Shown here: piece by piece, positions 17,272-26,036 of the stretch | How positions within the stretch are numbered: position 1 is the stretch's first letter | How the letters are laid out: each line of letters starts with the position of its first letter | Origin: an uncultured Collinsella sp. | GTDB lineage: Bacteria > Actinomycetota > Coriobacteriia > Coriobacteriales > Coriobacteriaceae | Assembly: GCA_934621295.1 (NCBI GenBank) | Contig: CAKTVB010000003.1 | Coordinates: forward strand, 186,001 to 250,000 | Length of the DNA: 64,000 nucleotides | Direction: 5' to 3' | Translations under genes and position numbers: made by a program | The notes under the pieces: generated by a model | Told to the model about the DNA's origin: nothing | The model's database searches: none | Seen by the model: only the letters and a program-made list of their open reading frames with translations

Positions 17272-19287
17272 CTAGCTGTTGAGGATGCGATCGAGGCTGC
17301 CGGAGCTTGAGTCACGGTAATCGGCCGAGGTTAGAATCTCCTGCGGGATACGGCCGCCCTCGCGCAGGATATTGCGGAACTGCACGCGCGTGACCATGGG
17401 CAGGTCGGCGATAGCACGCGCCAGGTTTTGCGGCACGCCCTGGTTCTCGGAGGCGCGCTCCACCCCACGGCCATCCTTCAAGCGACGCTTGTGAGCCGCC
17501 AGCATAGCTTTGTACATGCCCGCATGCATGCGAATCTTCGTGTTGTTCGCCGCACGAGCCTGCTCGACAATACGCGCGCCTTCGCGGTCGATATCGCCCG
17601 CATAGTACACGTAGTCGTATCCATAGCCGATATCGGACAGGTAATCGTCCAGCGCGTGCGAGACACTCGCCTTGCAACCGCTGCCAAAGATGACACCGCT
17701 CACGCGCACGCCAAAGAGCTTGACCGATGATTTGCCGCGCAGCAGGCGCGCAATCTCGTCGTACGTGTCGATATTCTCGACCATGATGAACGGCTTATTG
17801 GCACCGATGCCAAAGAAACTCGTAAAGTGATACGGGCGCTGGGGCGTAATCTTGAGCGCCGCCACGTTAACGCCACGGTCGTTCAGGCGCTTGAACAGGC
17901 GCTCGCCGCGCTTGCCGTCAAAGGCCTTCTCGTCGTTAAAAATCTCGAAGGCGCGCTGACGACGCGAGGCGTACGGGGTATCCATGCCGCCCGTTTGATC
18001 GATCCACGTCGTGATAGCCTCAAAATCATGCGCAAGCTGCTGCTTGGCGTTTTGATGAGCGTTCTCGCGCCCGGTGGTCTTTGCCATCGGGCGATTATCA
18101 ACGCGCGTGATTTTGGCATATTGGACGCAATCTTTTTGCGCAACAGCAGAAAGCGGCAGCACGGTTGCCGCCTTTGCGAGCTGCCCTCGAATCATGCGCA
18201 CGATGGAGCGAGGTTCAGGCTGGGCAGAATCGCTCGGAAGAGCGGAGCCTTTTGTCTGGTTCGAGGGCGAATCTTGTTTGCGCGACGGCTTGAGCGCCTC
18301 AGGGCGCCCAGGCCTTCCCTTTCGTTTCCTGTTCGAAGAGCTGTCCTTTTTGGCCGAAGAACGGGCCTCTTCACCCTTAGCGTCCCCGCGTTTTTGCTGA
18401 GTGCCTCGCTCGGCGGCAACGGCGCGGCCCTGATTTGCCTCCGACCGCTCGGATGCAGTGCCTTTCTTTGAGACGACCGCCTCTTTGAGAGCAGATGCTT
18501 TTTTCTCGACGGAAGCGGACGGAGCATCCTGAACCTGAAGCTGCTGCCTTTTGGATCCCATGGCATGAACTTCCGGCTTTTGGCTCTTTGGCTCAGCGGG
18601 CTTCTGCTGCTTGGCAGGCTCCTGCTGCTCGGCAGGATTGTCCTGGGAGCGCGGCGATACCTTTTTATCCTCCGCACGACGATGCACGCGCGCGCCACGG
18701 CCCACCTTCGAAACAAAGGCCACCGGCTTATCGTCCGGAGCGGCATCCCCCTTTTGATCCGCCTCGGAAGGCACGGTGGCGGGTAGTCCCTGGTCATGAC
18801 GAGCATCCTTGGCTCGAGGCGCAACGGGATCCACTGGAGCAGAGTCTTTTGCCGTTTCGCGCACCGGCTCCGCGGGCGCAGCCTGCCCAGCATCTACAGC
18901 CTCAGCAGCAGGAGCCTCGGCAGGCGCCGATTCCTCCTCGACGTCAAAGCCGTCATTCAAGTCCTCGACTCCATCGACAACGATAAGCTCGGACACCTTT
19001 GCGCAAATCGAATAGATAGCAGGGCGCCCATCGACACCGGTCTCATCGATGCGCTCGATCAGACCCGACTTGATAAACTCATCGCGCAGACGCTTGGTAT
19101 CGATATCCTTATCGATCGAGCGAAAAAGCCCACCCAGCGAGCTCGACTTGATCTTGAGGACCTTACGCCCCAACAAGCCGCGTGAAATGACAACGGCCTG
19201 CTTGGAACTCAACGAGGTAAGAGCGGCGATACGACGCGCCAGCGCCTCGACGTCGTTTTGGTTATCGCTATACAAAGATGAAGACAC
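17272..19287 (-). CDS. Orphan protein with Toprim/JetD-like C-terminal domain and long disordered middle
   Basis: Start GTG 19287 follows GAGGAGG, and the extra 75 residues of the open frame upstream are not expected to be translated. It is 671 residues long. About 10-95 is a compact helical region with GRPAIYSI that could be winged-helix. About 105-395 is low-complexity and charged (Glu/Lys/Ser/Pro/Ala). About 495-671 holds GDIDREGARIVEQ (565-577) and ends with a GGRIPQEILTSADY segment. That GD-D-EG motif and the late R-I/L-QE motif resemble the Toprim domain of JetD (DUF2220) and topoisomerase VI A. No jetA, jetB or jetC is nearby. Function unknown; DNA cleavage or remodelling is inference. 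Confidence 0.6.
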   Translation of the reverse strand: MSSSLYSDNQNDVEALARRIAALTSLSSKQAVVISRGLLGRKVLKIKSSSLGGLFRSIDKDIDTKRLRDEFIKSGLIERIDETGVDGRPAIYSICAKVSELIVVDGVEDLNDGFDVEEESAPAEAPAAEAVDAGQAAPAEPVRETAKDSAPVDPVAPRAKDARHDQGLPATVPSEADQKGDAAPDDKPVAFVSKVGRGARVHRRAEDKKVSPRSQDNPAEQQEPAKQQKPAEPKSQKPEVHAMGSKRQQLQVQDAPSASVEKKASALKEAVVSKKGTASERSEANQGRAVAAERGTQQKRGDAKGEEARSSAKKDSSSNRKRKGRPGRPEALKPSRKQDSPSNQTKGSALPSDSAQPEPRSIVRMIRGQLAKAATVLPLSAVAQKDCVQYAKITRVDNRPMAKTTGRENAHQNAKQQLAHDFEAITTWIDQTGGMDTPYASRRQRAFEIFNDEKAFDGKRGERLFKRLNDRGVNVAALKITPQRPYHFTSFFGIGANKPFIMVENIDTYDEIARLLRGKSSVKLFGVRVSGVIFGSGCKASVSHALDDYLSDIGYGYDYVYYAGDIDREGARIVEQARAANNTKIRMHAGMYKAMLAAHKRRLKDGRGVERASENQGVPQNLARAIADLPMVTRVQFRNILREGGRIPQEILTSADYRDSSSGSLDRILNS

Positions 19288-19327
19288 ACAAGCCTCCTCA
19301 AATATAAACACAAACGTCTGTATGGTA

Positions 19328-19374
19328 CCCCATGGAATCCAAACGGGACTTCTTGCTGGGCCGATTCCACGGGG
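19328..19374 (-). other. Inverted repeat in the leader of the Toprim-protein gene
   Basis: CCCCATGGAATC (19328-19339) and GATTCCACGGGG (19363-19374) pair with one wobble or mismatch across a 23-base loop, 41 bases upstream of the start codon. It could be an mRNA hairpin or an operator. Confidence 0.45.
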
Positions 19375-19436
19375 AGTGCGGCGCATCGGGCGTCTTGTAA
19401 GCAGATTGAGCTCACCCCGGTACCGACAATCGCTAA

Positions 19437-19476
19437 AACAAAAAACGCCCGAGTGCGGCTGCAGAGCACTCGGGCG
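19437..19476 (-). terminator. Rho-independent terminator after cstA
   Basis: On the minus strand CGCCCGAGTGC pairs with GCACTCGGGCG, followed by six T and a T-rich stretch. Confidence 0.9.
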
Positions 19477-19512
19477 AATATAACGATGTGCGAAAGGCGC
19501 ACTCAAACGCAT

Positions 19513-21411
19513 TTAAGCGTTCTGAGCAGCCCCATCGGCAGGAGCCTCAACAGATGCGCGGCCATACTCGGCGCGACCCATCTCGGTCCACTCGGGCTCC
19601 TCGTCGGGCAGGGAGCCAGTCTCCTTGCCAAAGAGCTCCTTCAAGCAGTTCACGGCAACGATCAGGCCCAGAACCATCAGCAGCACGGCGAAGAGCAGCT
19701 GCAGGCCCTTGGTGGCAAGCACGGGAGTCGCGGCCGCACCGGCGGTTGCTGCCGGGATCGAGCCAAACAGACCATATGCCTGGATGGCAGTCACACAGCC
19801 CAGGGCGCTCTGCACCAAAGAGGTGAAGGTGCAAACCAGCAGGAACGCCACAGGCACGTAGAGCATCCAGCCCTTGCGGCCGGTGCACTTGCAGAACACG
19901 GCGAGGGTGATCATGGTCATGCCACCGAGCAGCTGGTTGGAAGCACCAAACAGCGGCCAGATGTTGGCATAACCGCCAAAGGCCAGGGCGAGGCCGGGAA
20001 GCAGGGTCACAACGGTGGCAAACCAGGGGTTGCCCAGGACCTTCATGACGCCGGTCTTGGCGTTGATAGCCAAGGCGTCGTTGGTCTTGGCGAAGAACTC
20101 GGAGAACGAGGTGCGGGCGATACGGGCAACGGCGTCAAGCGAAGTGAGGGCGAGGGCCGAGACGTTCATGGTCATGAACACGGTGGCGACGGTCTGGTCG
20201 ACACCAAATGCCGTCATGCCGCGAGCGATGCCGGCAGCGAAGATCTGGAACGGGGTGGAAGCGAGGCCGCCATTAGCCACGTTCACGGTACCGGTACCGG
20301 CGGTGTTCATCGAGGAGAACATGATACCGGCAACGACGATGGCGAGGATACCAACAAAGGACTCGACGATCATGGCACCGTAACCGACCTTGACCGCGTC
20401 GGCCTCCTTCTCGACCTGCTTGGAAGAGGTGCCAGAAGACACGAGGCTATGGAAGCCGGAAAGTGCGCCGCAGGCAACGGAGACGAACAGGATGGGGAAC
20501 ATCATGCCGGAAGCAGTGGAGAAACCGGTAAACACAGGAGCGGTGATCGTGGCCTGGCCCTGAGCGCCCAGGACAAAGATACCGAGCACGGCGCAGACGA
20601 TCATAACGATCATCATGATCGAAGTGAGATAGTCGCGCGGAGTCTTGAGCACGCTGATGGGCATAGCACCGGCAAAGACCAGATAGACCATCACAACGGC
20701 GAACCACTGGAACTTATCGAGGTACAGCGGGAACTGCATGCCCACGGCGAACATGAGAACCATCAGCACCACGCCGGTGGCGAACTCGGCCACACCGGTG
20801 AGGTTGAATTTCTTCTGGGCATAGCCGAAAGCGATGGCAACAAAGGTGAAAAGGATGGAGATGGTGCCTGCGCAACCGGCGGCATAGGACTTGGTGAAGT
20901 CAACTGCAGCGGTAGCCACGCCATCTGCACCCATGACCGGGGTGAACTTGAAGGTACCGCACACCATGTCGGTGAAAGCGGCGATGACGATGATGCAGAA
21001 CAGCCAGCAGAACAGGAGGAACAGACGACGACCGGTCTTGCCGATGTACTTCTCGATGAGCTGGGCGAGCGACTTGCCGTTGTTCTTCATCGAGGCATAC
21101 AGGGCGCCAAAATCATGCACGGCACCAAAGAAGATGCCGCCCACGAGCACCCACAGCACAACGGGCAGCCAGCCAAAAGCCATGGCCACGATGGTACCCG
21201 TGACAGGGCCCGCGCCGCAGATCGAGCTGAACTGATGCGAAAATGCGGTGAATGCAGAGACGGGCGAGAAGTTCTTGCCGTCCTTCATGCGCTTGGCAGG
21301 AGTAAGGGCCTCCCTATCGACGCCCCACTTATTGGCCAACCAGCGTCCGTACCCGAGATAGCCGCAGGCGAGAACCGCTGCGCACACGAGCATGACTACA
21401 ACTCCGTTCAT
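19513..21411 (-). CDS. cstA: CstA-family transporter (carbon starvation protein / pyruvate or peptide carrier)
   Basis: A 632-residue integral membrane protein with some 15-18 hydrophobic segments. Start ATG 21411 follows AAGGAAGG. Family features include an N-terminal membrane helix followed by GYGRWLANKWGVD, SAFTAFSHQFSSICGAGPVTGT, GGIFFGAVHDFGALYASMKNNGKS and a repeated helix core. E. coli relatives CstA and BtsT import pyruvate and possibly peptides during carbon limitation, so pyruvate uptake is the likeliest role here. It is a single-gene unit preceded by a promoter-terminator leader, suggesting conditional expression. Confidence 0.92.
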   Translation of the reverse strand: MNGVVVMLVCAAVLACGYLGYGRWLANKWGVDREALTPAKRMKDGKNFSPVSAFTAFSHQFSSICGAGPVTGTIVAMAFGWLPVVLWVLVGGIFFGAVHDFGALYASMKNNGKSLAQLIEKYIGKTGRRLFLLFCWLFCIIVIAAFTDMVCGTFKFTPVMGADGVATAAVDFTKSYAAGCAGTISILFTFVAIAFGYAQKKFNLTGVAEFATGVVLMVLMFAVGMQFPLYLDKFQWFAVVMVYLVFAGAMPISVLKTPRDYLTSIMMIVMIVCAVLGIFVLGAQGQATITAPVFTGFSTASGMMFPILFVSVACGALSGFHSLVSSGTSSKQVEKEADAVKVGYGAMIVESFVGILAIVVAGIMFSSMNTAGTGTVNVANGGLASTPFQIFAAGIARGMTAFGVDQTVATVFMTMNVSALALTSLDAVARIARTSFSEFFAKTNDALAINAKTGVMKVLGNPWFATVVTLLPGLALAFGGYANIWPLFGASNQLLGGMTMITLAVFCKCTGRKGWMLYVPVAFLLVCTFTSLVQSALGCVTAIQAYGLFGSIPAATAGAAATPVLATKGLQLLFAVLLMVLGLIVAVNCLKELFGKETGSLPDEEPEWTEMGRAEYGRASVEAPADGAAQNA

Positions 21412-21605
21412 ACTATCCTTCCTTCTGAGGTTTCCCCAACACTTTCGATTTCGATAAAAAACGAGGGCCGTCGATTTTCGATTCGACGGCCCTCGTCTTC
21501 TATCAGCCGCCCGCATTTGGCACGGGCTGACTGTTTATCGCCAACCCGCGCTAAATAATGATCACGCTGATAATGTGTAGCTGGCTCATAAACATGCTGT
21601 GGCAT
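21408..21605 (-). other. 65-codon frame through the cstA leader (possible leader peptide)
   Basis: The frame begins ATGCCACAGCATG after AGAGG, but with almost no spacing. It runs through the terminator hairpin and ends in TGA overlapping the cstA ATG (ATGA). The N-terminus MPQHVYEPATHYQRDHY is rich in His and Tyr. The overlap is suggestive of coupling. The poor ribosome site and unusual composition make coincidence quite possible. Confidence 0.2.
21455..21496 (-). terminator. Strong terminator between promoter and cstA (candidate attenuator)
   Basis: A perfect 14-bp stem, ACGAGGGCCGTCGA with its complement, 8-base loop, followed on the minus strand by six T. It lies about 45 bases before the cstA start with no complete gene upstream that it could serve. 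Confidence 0.8.
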
Positions 21606-21663
21606 TCCTCTACAAAGCGATGGGTCCCTGTTGAATTCCCATCTCCCTACGTTGCATTTATGC

Positions 21664-21691
21664 AGTCTACGCTTTAGCTCAATGAAGTCAA
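21664..21691 (-). promoter_or_regulatory. Candidate cstA promoter
   Basis: On the minus strand TTGACT, 16 bases, TAGACT. It gives a leader of about 245 bases that contains the attenuator-like hairpin. Confidence 0.5.
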
Positions 21692-21898
21692 GCTGGTCTT
21701 TAAATGTTTCCTAACCGTTTCGCCAGCTGGGCACCATCATTTTTCTCAAACCTGCACAGCAGGACGCCTCCCATATGTCTTCATCATGTTTCCCTGCTTA
21801 AACACGGCAGACATCCCGACCACACTTGACAACCCCTTACTTTCAATTTTGCATTCTTATCTTTCGAGTTATTGATGGGTTTCGTTTTCGTTTCAAAC
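21692..21898. other. Gene-free AT-richer stretch
   Basis: No frame with a ribosome site, no RNA gene and no convincing hairpin is visible. A plus-strand TTGACA at 21825 has no good -10 partner. Together with the cstA leader it makes a gap of about 540 bases. Confidence 0.6.
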
Positions 21899-21929
21899 AA
21901 AAGGGGTCGGGAATTACTCCCGACCCCTT
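21894..21929 (-). terminator. Rho-independent terminator after the lipoprotein gene
   Basis: A perfect 12-bp stem AAGGGGTCGGGA / TCCCGACCCCTT with a five-base loop, then TTGTTTG on the minus strand. Confidence 0.88.
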
Positions 21930-21951
21930 GAGGCAAGCTATCGATTGACGA

Positions 21952-22524
21952 TTAGCTCAGCAGAGCGTTGGAAATCTCGTCCGCAACACTGTCTGCCTCG
22001 GTCCAGTTACCGTCCTCGTCGCGCTCGCACTCAAGATCCACATCGATCTCGCGCGTCTCGACGCCGCGGATGGCCTCCATCATCAACTCGCCAACCTTCT
22101 TGTAGAGATCGTCCTCGCTGAGGCCCTCATAGTTAGCGGGGTCGTTCATAAAATCATTGGCGGCTTCCTCAAGAGCATCCATTACGTCCTTCATGGACTT
22201 AGAGGTGAGCGTCACGTGAGCAACGGCGGTATCGTCTTCCTCGTCAACATCGACCGAGGTGATCTCGTAATCAAAGCCATCAAACAAAACGTTAACGAAC
22301 TCCTCGGCATCGATACCGAACATGGAGAGGTCAGCTTCTTCCTCGATGTCGCTGATCATCTCGTCCCAATCGTCACCCTTCTTGTTGACGATCATGTCGA
22401 ATTCTTCGGACAGGCCCTCTCGAATGACCTCCTCCGACGAGGGGCCACTGTTGCAGGCGCACAGTGCGAGCATGCTCAGTGCAGCGATCAGAATAAGCGC
22501 GAGCGTCGTGAGTTTCTTTTTCAT
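21952..22524 (-). CDS. Small acidic lipoprotein, unknown function
   Basis: A 190-residue exported lipoprotein. Start ATG 22524 has GGAGG upstream, and the longer frame is discarded. A Lys-rich signal (MKKKLTTLALILI) ends in LCAC with lipid-attachment Cys24. The mature domain is highly acidic (EEVIREGLSEEFDMIV, DVDEEDDTAVAHVTL) and mixes helices and strands like DUF4878/DUF5105-type surface lipoproteins of Gram-positive gut bacteria. No catalytic motif is seen. It lies alone between terminators, so the role is unknown. Confidence 0.8.
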   Translation of the reverse strand: MKKKLTTLALILIAALSMLALCACNSGPSSEEVIREGLSEEFDMIVNKKGDDWDEMISDIEEEADLSMFGIDAEEFVNVLFDGFDYEITSVDVDEEDDTAVAHVTLTSKSMKDVMDALEEAANDFMNDPANYEGLSEDDLYKKVGELMMEAIRGVETREIDVDLECERDEDGNWTEADSVADEISNALLS

Positions 22525-22677
22525 CGTTCCTCCGAACGTAGTCGCGGGCCTGCCATGGCACTCCCCATGTTCCCCCAAGCCCATTTACACACTGATTTGA
22601 GGGTATCAGACCGTCTGTTCTAAACAAGCGATGACGTGGCATTATTCGAGGAGCGGCGAGGGGCTTTACCGCGCCAT

Positions 22678-22712
22678 TAAAAAGCGGACGCCCCGGGTAC
22701 GGAACGTCCGCT
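22678..22712 (-). terminator. Rho-independent terminator after pyrE
   Basis: AGCGGACG pairs with CGTCCGCT across a 14-base loop. The minus-strand exit is TTTTTAATGG. Confidence 0.75.
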
Positions 22713-22744
22713 CAAAAGCGCAATCTTAGCAACGCGCGGAGATA

Positions 22745-23428
22745 CTACTCCTTGGCGCCGTACTGCTCGTAGTATGCGTCGATGGCAGCCTTGAGAGTAT
22801 CGTCGATAACAACTTTGCCATCGATCTCGTGGTTGTAGAGCACCTCGACAACCTCGGCCATCGAAACAATGCTTGCCACAGGGAAGCCGTACTTGGCCTC
22901 GATCTCCTTCTGCGCCGTGGTAACGCCGCCCTTGCCCACTTCCATGCGGTTAAGGGAGACGATCAGGCCGCGGATCTCTACATCGGCTGCAGCGGTGACC
23001 TTGGGATAGGTCTCGTCGATCGACTTGCCGGAGGTGGTCACGTCCTCGACCATCACCACACGGTCGCCGTCCTTGGGCTCATAGCCCAGCAGGTTACCCT
23101 TATCGGCGCCGTGGTCCTTGGCCTCCTTGCGGTCGCAGCAGTACTTGACCTCCTTGCCATACAGCTCGTGATAGGCGATGGCGGTCACCACGGCCAGGGG
23201 AATACCCTTGTAGGCAGGCCCAAACAGCACGTCAAAGTCGTCGCCGAAGTTATCGTGAATAGCCTGAGCATAGTACTCGCCCAGACGCTTGAGCTGGCTG
23301 CCCGTCACGTAAGCGCCGGCGTTCATGAAGAACGGCGATTGACGGCCGCTCTTGAGCGTGAACTCGCCAAACTTGAGCACGTCGGACTCGACCATGAACT
23401 TGATGAACTCTTGCTTGTAAGCCTCCAT
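22745..23428 (-). CDS. pyrE: Orotate phosphoribosyltransferase PyrE
   Basis: Transfers ribose 5-phosphate from PRPP to orotate to form OMP in pyrimidine synthesis. The 227-residue protein starts at ATG 23428 with GGGAG upstream. It contains LKSGRQSPFFMNAG, FGPAYKGIPLAV, the loop region KDHGADKGNLLG and the PRPP-binding signature VVMVEDVTTSGKS. It is slightly longer than typical (about 210) through an acidic C-terminal extension. Other pyr genes are not in the window. Confidence 0.95.
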   Translation of the reverse strand: MEAYKQEFIKFMVESDVLKFGEFTLKSGRQSPFFMNAGAYVTGSQLKRLGEYYAQAIHDNFGDDFDVLFGPAYKGIPLAVVTAIAYHELYGKEVKYCCDRKEAKDHGADKGNLLGYEPKDGDRVVMVEDVTTSGKSIDETYPKVTAAADVEIRGLIVSLNRMEVGKGGVTTAQKEIEAKYGFPVASIVSMAEVVEVLYNHEIDGKVVIDDTLKAAIDAYYEQYGAKE

Positions 23429-23543
23429 ACGAAGCTCCCTTCGGTTGCGAGCGAATCTGGTGCTCATGATACCAGTGAATGGCAAACGGGGCGGCAACGT
23501 TTAGCGTCACCACCCCGTCCTCGAAGCGTATCTTACAATCGCG

Positions 23544-24326
23544 CTATCCGCTGTAGCGCGAAAGGAATGCGCGCGTGCGCTCGTGCTGCGGGGCGCCCAG
23601 CACCTCGGCGGGCGTTCCCTCCTCCACGATCAGACCGCCGTCCATAAAGACCACGCGGTCGGCGACATCGCGAGCGAAAGCCATCTCATGCGTAACGATG
23701 ATCATCGTCGTGTCCTCAGCCGCCAGCTGGCGAATCACCTTGAGCACCTCGCCTGTCAACTCGGGATCGAGCGCACTCGTGGGCTCGTCGAAAAAGAGAA
23801 TGTCGGGATTGAGGCACAGAGCGCGGGCGATGCTCGCGCGCTGCTGCTGGCCGCCGGAAAGCTGGCACGGGACCTTGTTCTCGCAGCCCGCAAGGCCCAT
23901 CTTGGCGATAAGCGCCTGGGCCTGCGCCTCCACCTCTGCGCGCGGACGCTTTTGCACCGCGATGGGAGCATCGCAGATATTGCGCATCACCGTCATGTGC
24001 GGAAAGAGGTTATAGCCCTGGAACACCAAGCCAAAGCGGCTCTTTGCCGCACGGAGGTCGGCCCCCTTGGCATAGGTGACCACGCCGCCCTCCGAAGAAG
24101 CGACCGTTAGGTCGCCATAGCGCAGCGAACCCGCATCGATGGTCTCGAGCGTGGTGGCACAGCGCAAAAGCGTCGACTTGCCGCCACCCGAGGGTCCGAT
24201 GATGGCCACGGCCTCGCCGGGACGCACGGAAAGCGAGATGTCACGCAAAACGCAGGTCTTGCCAAAGGATTTACTCACATGCTCCATCGAAAAGACGGGA
24301 GCCGCGCAGCGATTGGAATCGGTCAT
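23544..24326 (-). CDS. Polar amino-acid ABC importer, ATP-binding subunit
   Basis: A 260-residue GlnQ/HisP-type ATPase. Motifs are Walker A GPSGGGKST, Q-loop FQGYNLFPHMTV, signature LSGGQQQR, Walker B ILFFDEPTSALD and switch His in THEMAFARDVAD. It is the last gene of the SBP-permease-ATPase set and begins 12 bases after the permease stop, with GGGGG before its ATG. It powers uptake by the neighbouring permease, probably as a dimer. Confidence 0.95.
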   Translation of the reverse strand: MTDSNRCAAPVFSMEHVSKSFGKTCVLRDISLSVRPGEAVAIIGPSGGGKSTLLRCATTLETIDAGSLRYGDLTVASSEGGVVTYAKGADLRAAKSRFGLVFQGYNLFPHMTVMRNICDAPIAVQKRPRAEVEAQAQALIAKMGLAGCENKVPCQLSGGQQQRASIARALCLNPDILFFDEPTSALDPELTGEVLKVIRQLAAEDTTMIIVTHEMAFARDVADRVVFMDGGLIVEEGTPAEVLGAPQHERTRAFLSRYSG

Positions 24327-24338
24327 CGTTACCCCCTA

Positions 24339-24992
24339 TCAGTCGTGGTAATAATCGAGCTTTTTCTCCAGCGCACCCATGAGAACCTCAACCAAGAAGT
24401 TAAAGACCCAGTAGAACGCCGCGGAGATGGCAAACGGCATCATGCTCACCTGAGAGGCGACGAGTGCCTTGGCGGTCGAGAACATCTCGGCCACACCGAT
24501 CGCAAAGGCGAGCGATGTGTCCTTGACCAAGGTGATCACTTCGTTGCCCATAGCCGGCAGGATGCGCTTGACCACCTGCGGCAGCACGATGCGGAAAAAC
24601 GTCTGCACCTTGGTGTAGCCCAGCACCTCGGCCGCCTCGTACTGGCCGCGCGGGATGGATTGGATGCCGGAACGATAGATCTCGGCAAAATAGGCAGCAT
24701 AGTTGATGATGAAGGCAAAGATGCACGCATACCATTTGGAATCCGGCGTCAGGCGAATGCCGAACACATAGTACGGCGCAAAATAGATGGCAAACATCTG
24801 CAGCATCAGCGGCGTTCCGCGCATAACGGAGATATAGACGCGCGCGAGCAGCGCGAGCGGGCGAATCTTGCTCATGCGCGCAAGCGCTACGGGCACCGCC
24901 AGGGGAATCGACCCCACAAGCGTCAAGATAAAAATCTGCAGCGTCGTACCAAAACCCGAGAGCAGCATTCCCGACATCGTTGTGATATCCAT
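24339..24992 (-). CDS. Polar amino-acid ABC importer, permease subunit
   Basis: A 217-residue HisMQ/GlnP-family membrane protein with about five helices. The N-terminal helix SGFGTTLQIFILTLVG is followed by RVYISVMRGTPLMLQMF. The cytoplasmic coupling motif EAAEVLGYTKVQTFFRIVLP contacts the ATPase. Only one permease gene is present, so the transporter is probably a homodimer. It lies 108 bases after the binding-protein gene. Confidence 0.94.
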   Translation of the reverse strand: MDITTMSGMLLSGFGTTLQIFILTLVGSIPLAVPVALARMSKIRPLALLARVYISVMRGTPLMLQMFAIYFAPYYVFGIRLTPDSKWYACIFAFIINYAAYFAEIYRSGIQSIPRGQYEAAEVLGYTKVQTFFRIVLPQVVKRILPAMGNEVITLVKDTSLAFAIGVAEMFSTAKALVASQVSMMPFAISAAFYWVFNFLVEVLMGALEKKLDYYHD

Positions 24993-25063
24993 GCTCTACC
25001 TTTCTATAGACACGCAACTCCCGACGCCGACCAGCCGGCATCGGGAGCGCTGTCCACCCATTA

Positions 25064-25087
25064 CGGGGCGCCCAGGCGAGCGCCCCG
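25064..25087 (-). other. Hairpin between binding-protein and permease genes
   Basis: CGGGGCGC and GCGCCCCG form an 8-bp stem with an 8-base loop just after the binding-protein gene. There is no T-tract, so it is more likely an mRNA-stabilising or partial-termination hairpin that keeps the binding protein more abundant. Confidence 0.5.
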
Positions 25088-25100
25088 AATGAAGTAATCC

Positions 25101-25955
25101 TTACTCAAGCACCCAGTTGTCGTAGCTGATGCCGTAATCCGCGTACTTCTCGCACAGGTCCTTGATGAAGCCGTCCTTGTCCATTTCCTTCAGGGTCTCG
25201 TTCACCTTGGCAGCAAGGGCATCGTCACCCTTCTTGAAGCCCACGGCGTAGTGCTCCTCGGAGAGCATATCGTCAAGCTGGACGTACTCGTCGGGCTTTG
25301 CAGAGAGCTGGTACTGAGCAATGGAGAGGTCGCAGGCAACCGCGTCGACAGCGCCGGACTCGAGCTGCATGAAGGCCGTGTTGTAGTCACCGATGGTCTC
25401 GAGCGAAGCGAACGTGGCGGTAAGATCGGCCTTGTCGCCGCTCAAGACGTCCTCGGCAGCGGAATCAGTCTGGGTGATGACGGTCTTGCCGGCAAGATCG
25501 TCCAAGCTCTTGATGCCGCTATCCTTCTTGACCACGACCACCTGGCCGTTGAGCATATAGGGATCGGAGAAGGTGTAATCGTCCTCGCGGCCCTCCATGG
25601 TAAAGCCGTTCCAGATGCAGTTGATGGCACCGGAATTAAGCAGGCTATCCTTGGCGTCCCAGTCGATGGGCTCGAGCTTGAGCTCCCAGCCGCAGCGCTT
25701 GGCGACCTCGGTGGCAAGCTCGATATCAAAACCGGTGAACTCACCGTCATCGCCCACGAAACCATACGGGGGATAGGACTGGTCAAAGCCCACGGTCAGG
25801 GTCTTGATGTCTGCGGAGCCGTCGCTGTCGGCAGCGGCGGAACCGGCGGCGGAACCTGCCGTCTGGGAAGAAGTGCCGCCACAACCAACCAGGGCAAAGG
25901 CGGCAACGAGCGCGAACGCGCATACAATGACGGCCATAAGGCGCTTCTTGTTCAT
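25101..25955 (-). CDS. Polar amino-acid ABC importer, substrate-binding lipoprotein
   Basis: A 284-residue SBP family 3 lipoprotein. Start ATG 25955 follows GAGGA, and an earlier TTG is less likely. The signal ends in LVGC (lipid Cys25), followed by a Ser/Ala-rich tether. The binding domain contains LTVGFDQSYPPYGF, GFDIELATEVAKRCGW, the hinge FTMEGREDDYTFSDPY and late KYADYGISYDNW. The ligand is a polar amino acid, but which one cannot be read. It leads the importer operon behind a promoter with repeated operator-like motifs. Confidence 0.94.
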   Translation of the reverse strand: MNKKRLMAVIVCAFALVAAFALVGCGGTSSQTAGSAAGSAAADSDGSADIKTLTVGFDQSYPPYGFVGDDGEFTGFDIELATEVAKRCGWELKLEPIDWDAKDSLLNSGAINCIWNGFTMEGREDDYTFSDPYMLNGQVVVVKKDSGIKSLDDLAGKTVITQTDSAAEDVLSGDKADLTATFASLETIGDYNTAFMQLESGAVDAVACDLSIAQYQLSAKPDEYVQLDDMLSEEHYAVGFKKGDDALAAKVNETLKEMDKDGFIKDLCEKYADYGISYDNWVLE

Positions 25956-26036
25956 GGGCAATCCTCAATCTCATCGCAATGCCAACGGGTCTTGCGCCCT
26001 CTGCGCACCCCATCGGCCTCTTTTGTAACGCGTTTC

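Noticed and set aside
17272..19287. A full Wadjet defence system around the JetD-like gene
   Set aside because: Neighbours are tex and cstA; there is no SMC-like jetC, kleisin jetA or jetB in the window.
19453..21558. 701-residue open frame on the plus strand
   Set aside because: It is the antisense shadow of cstA; composition is His/Gly/Glu-rich noise, and the minus frame carries clear CstA motifs and a ribosome site.
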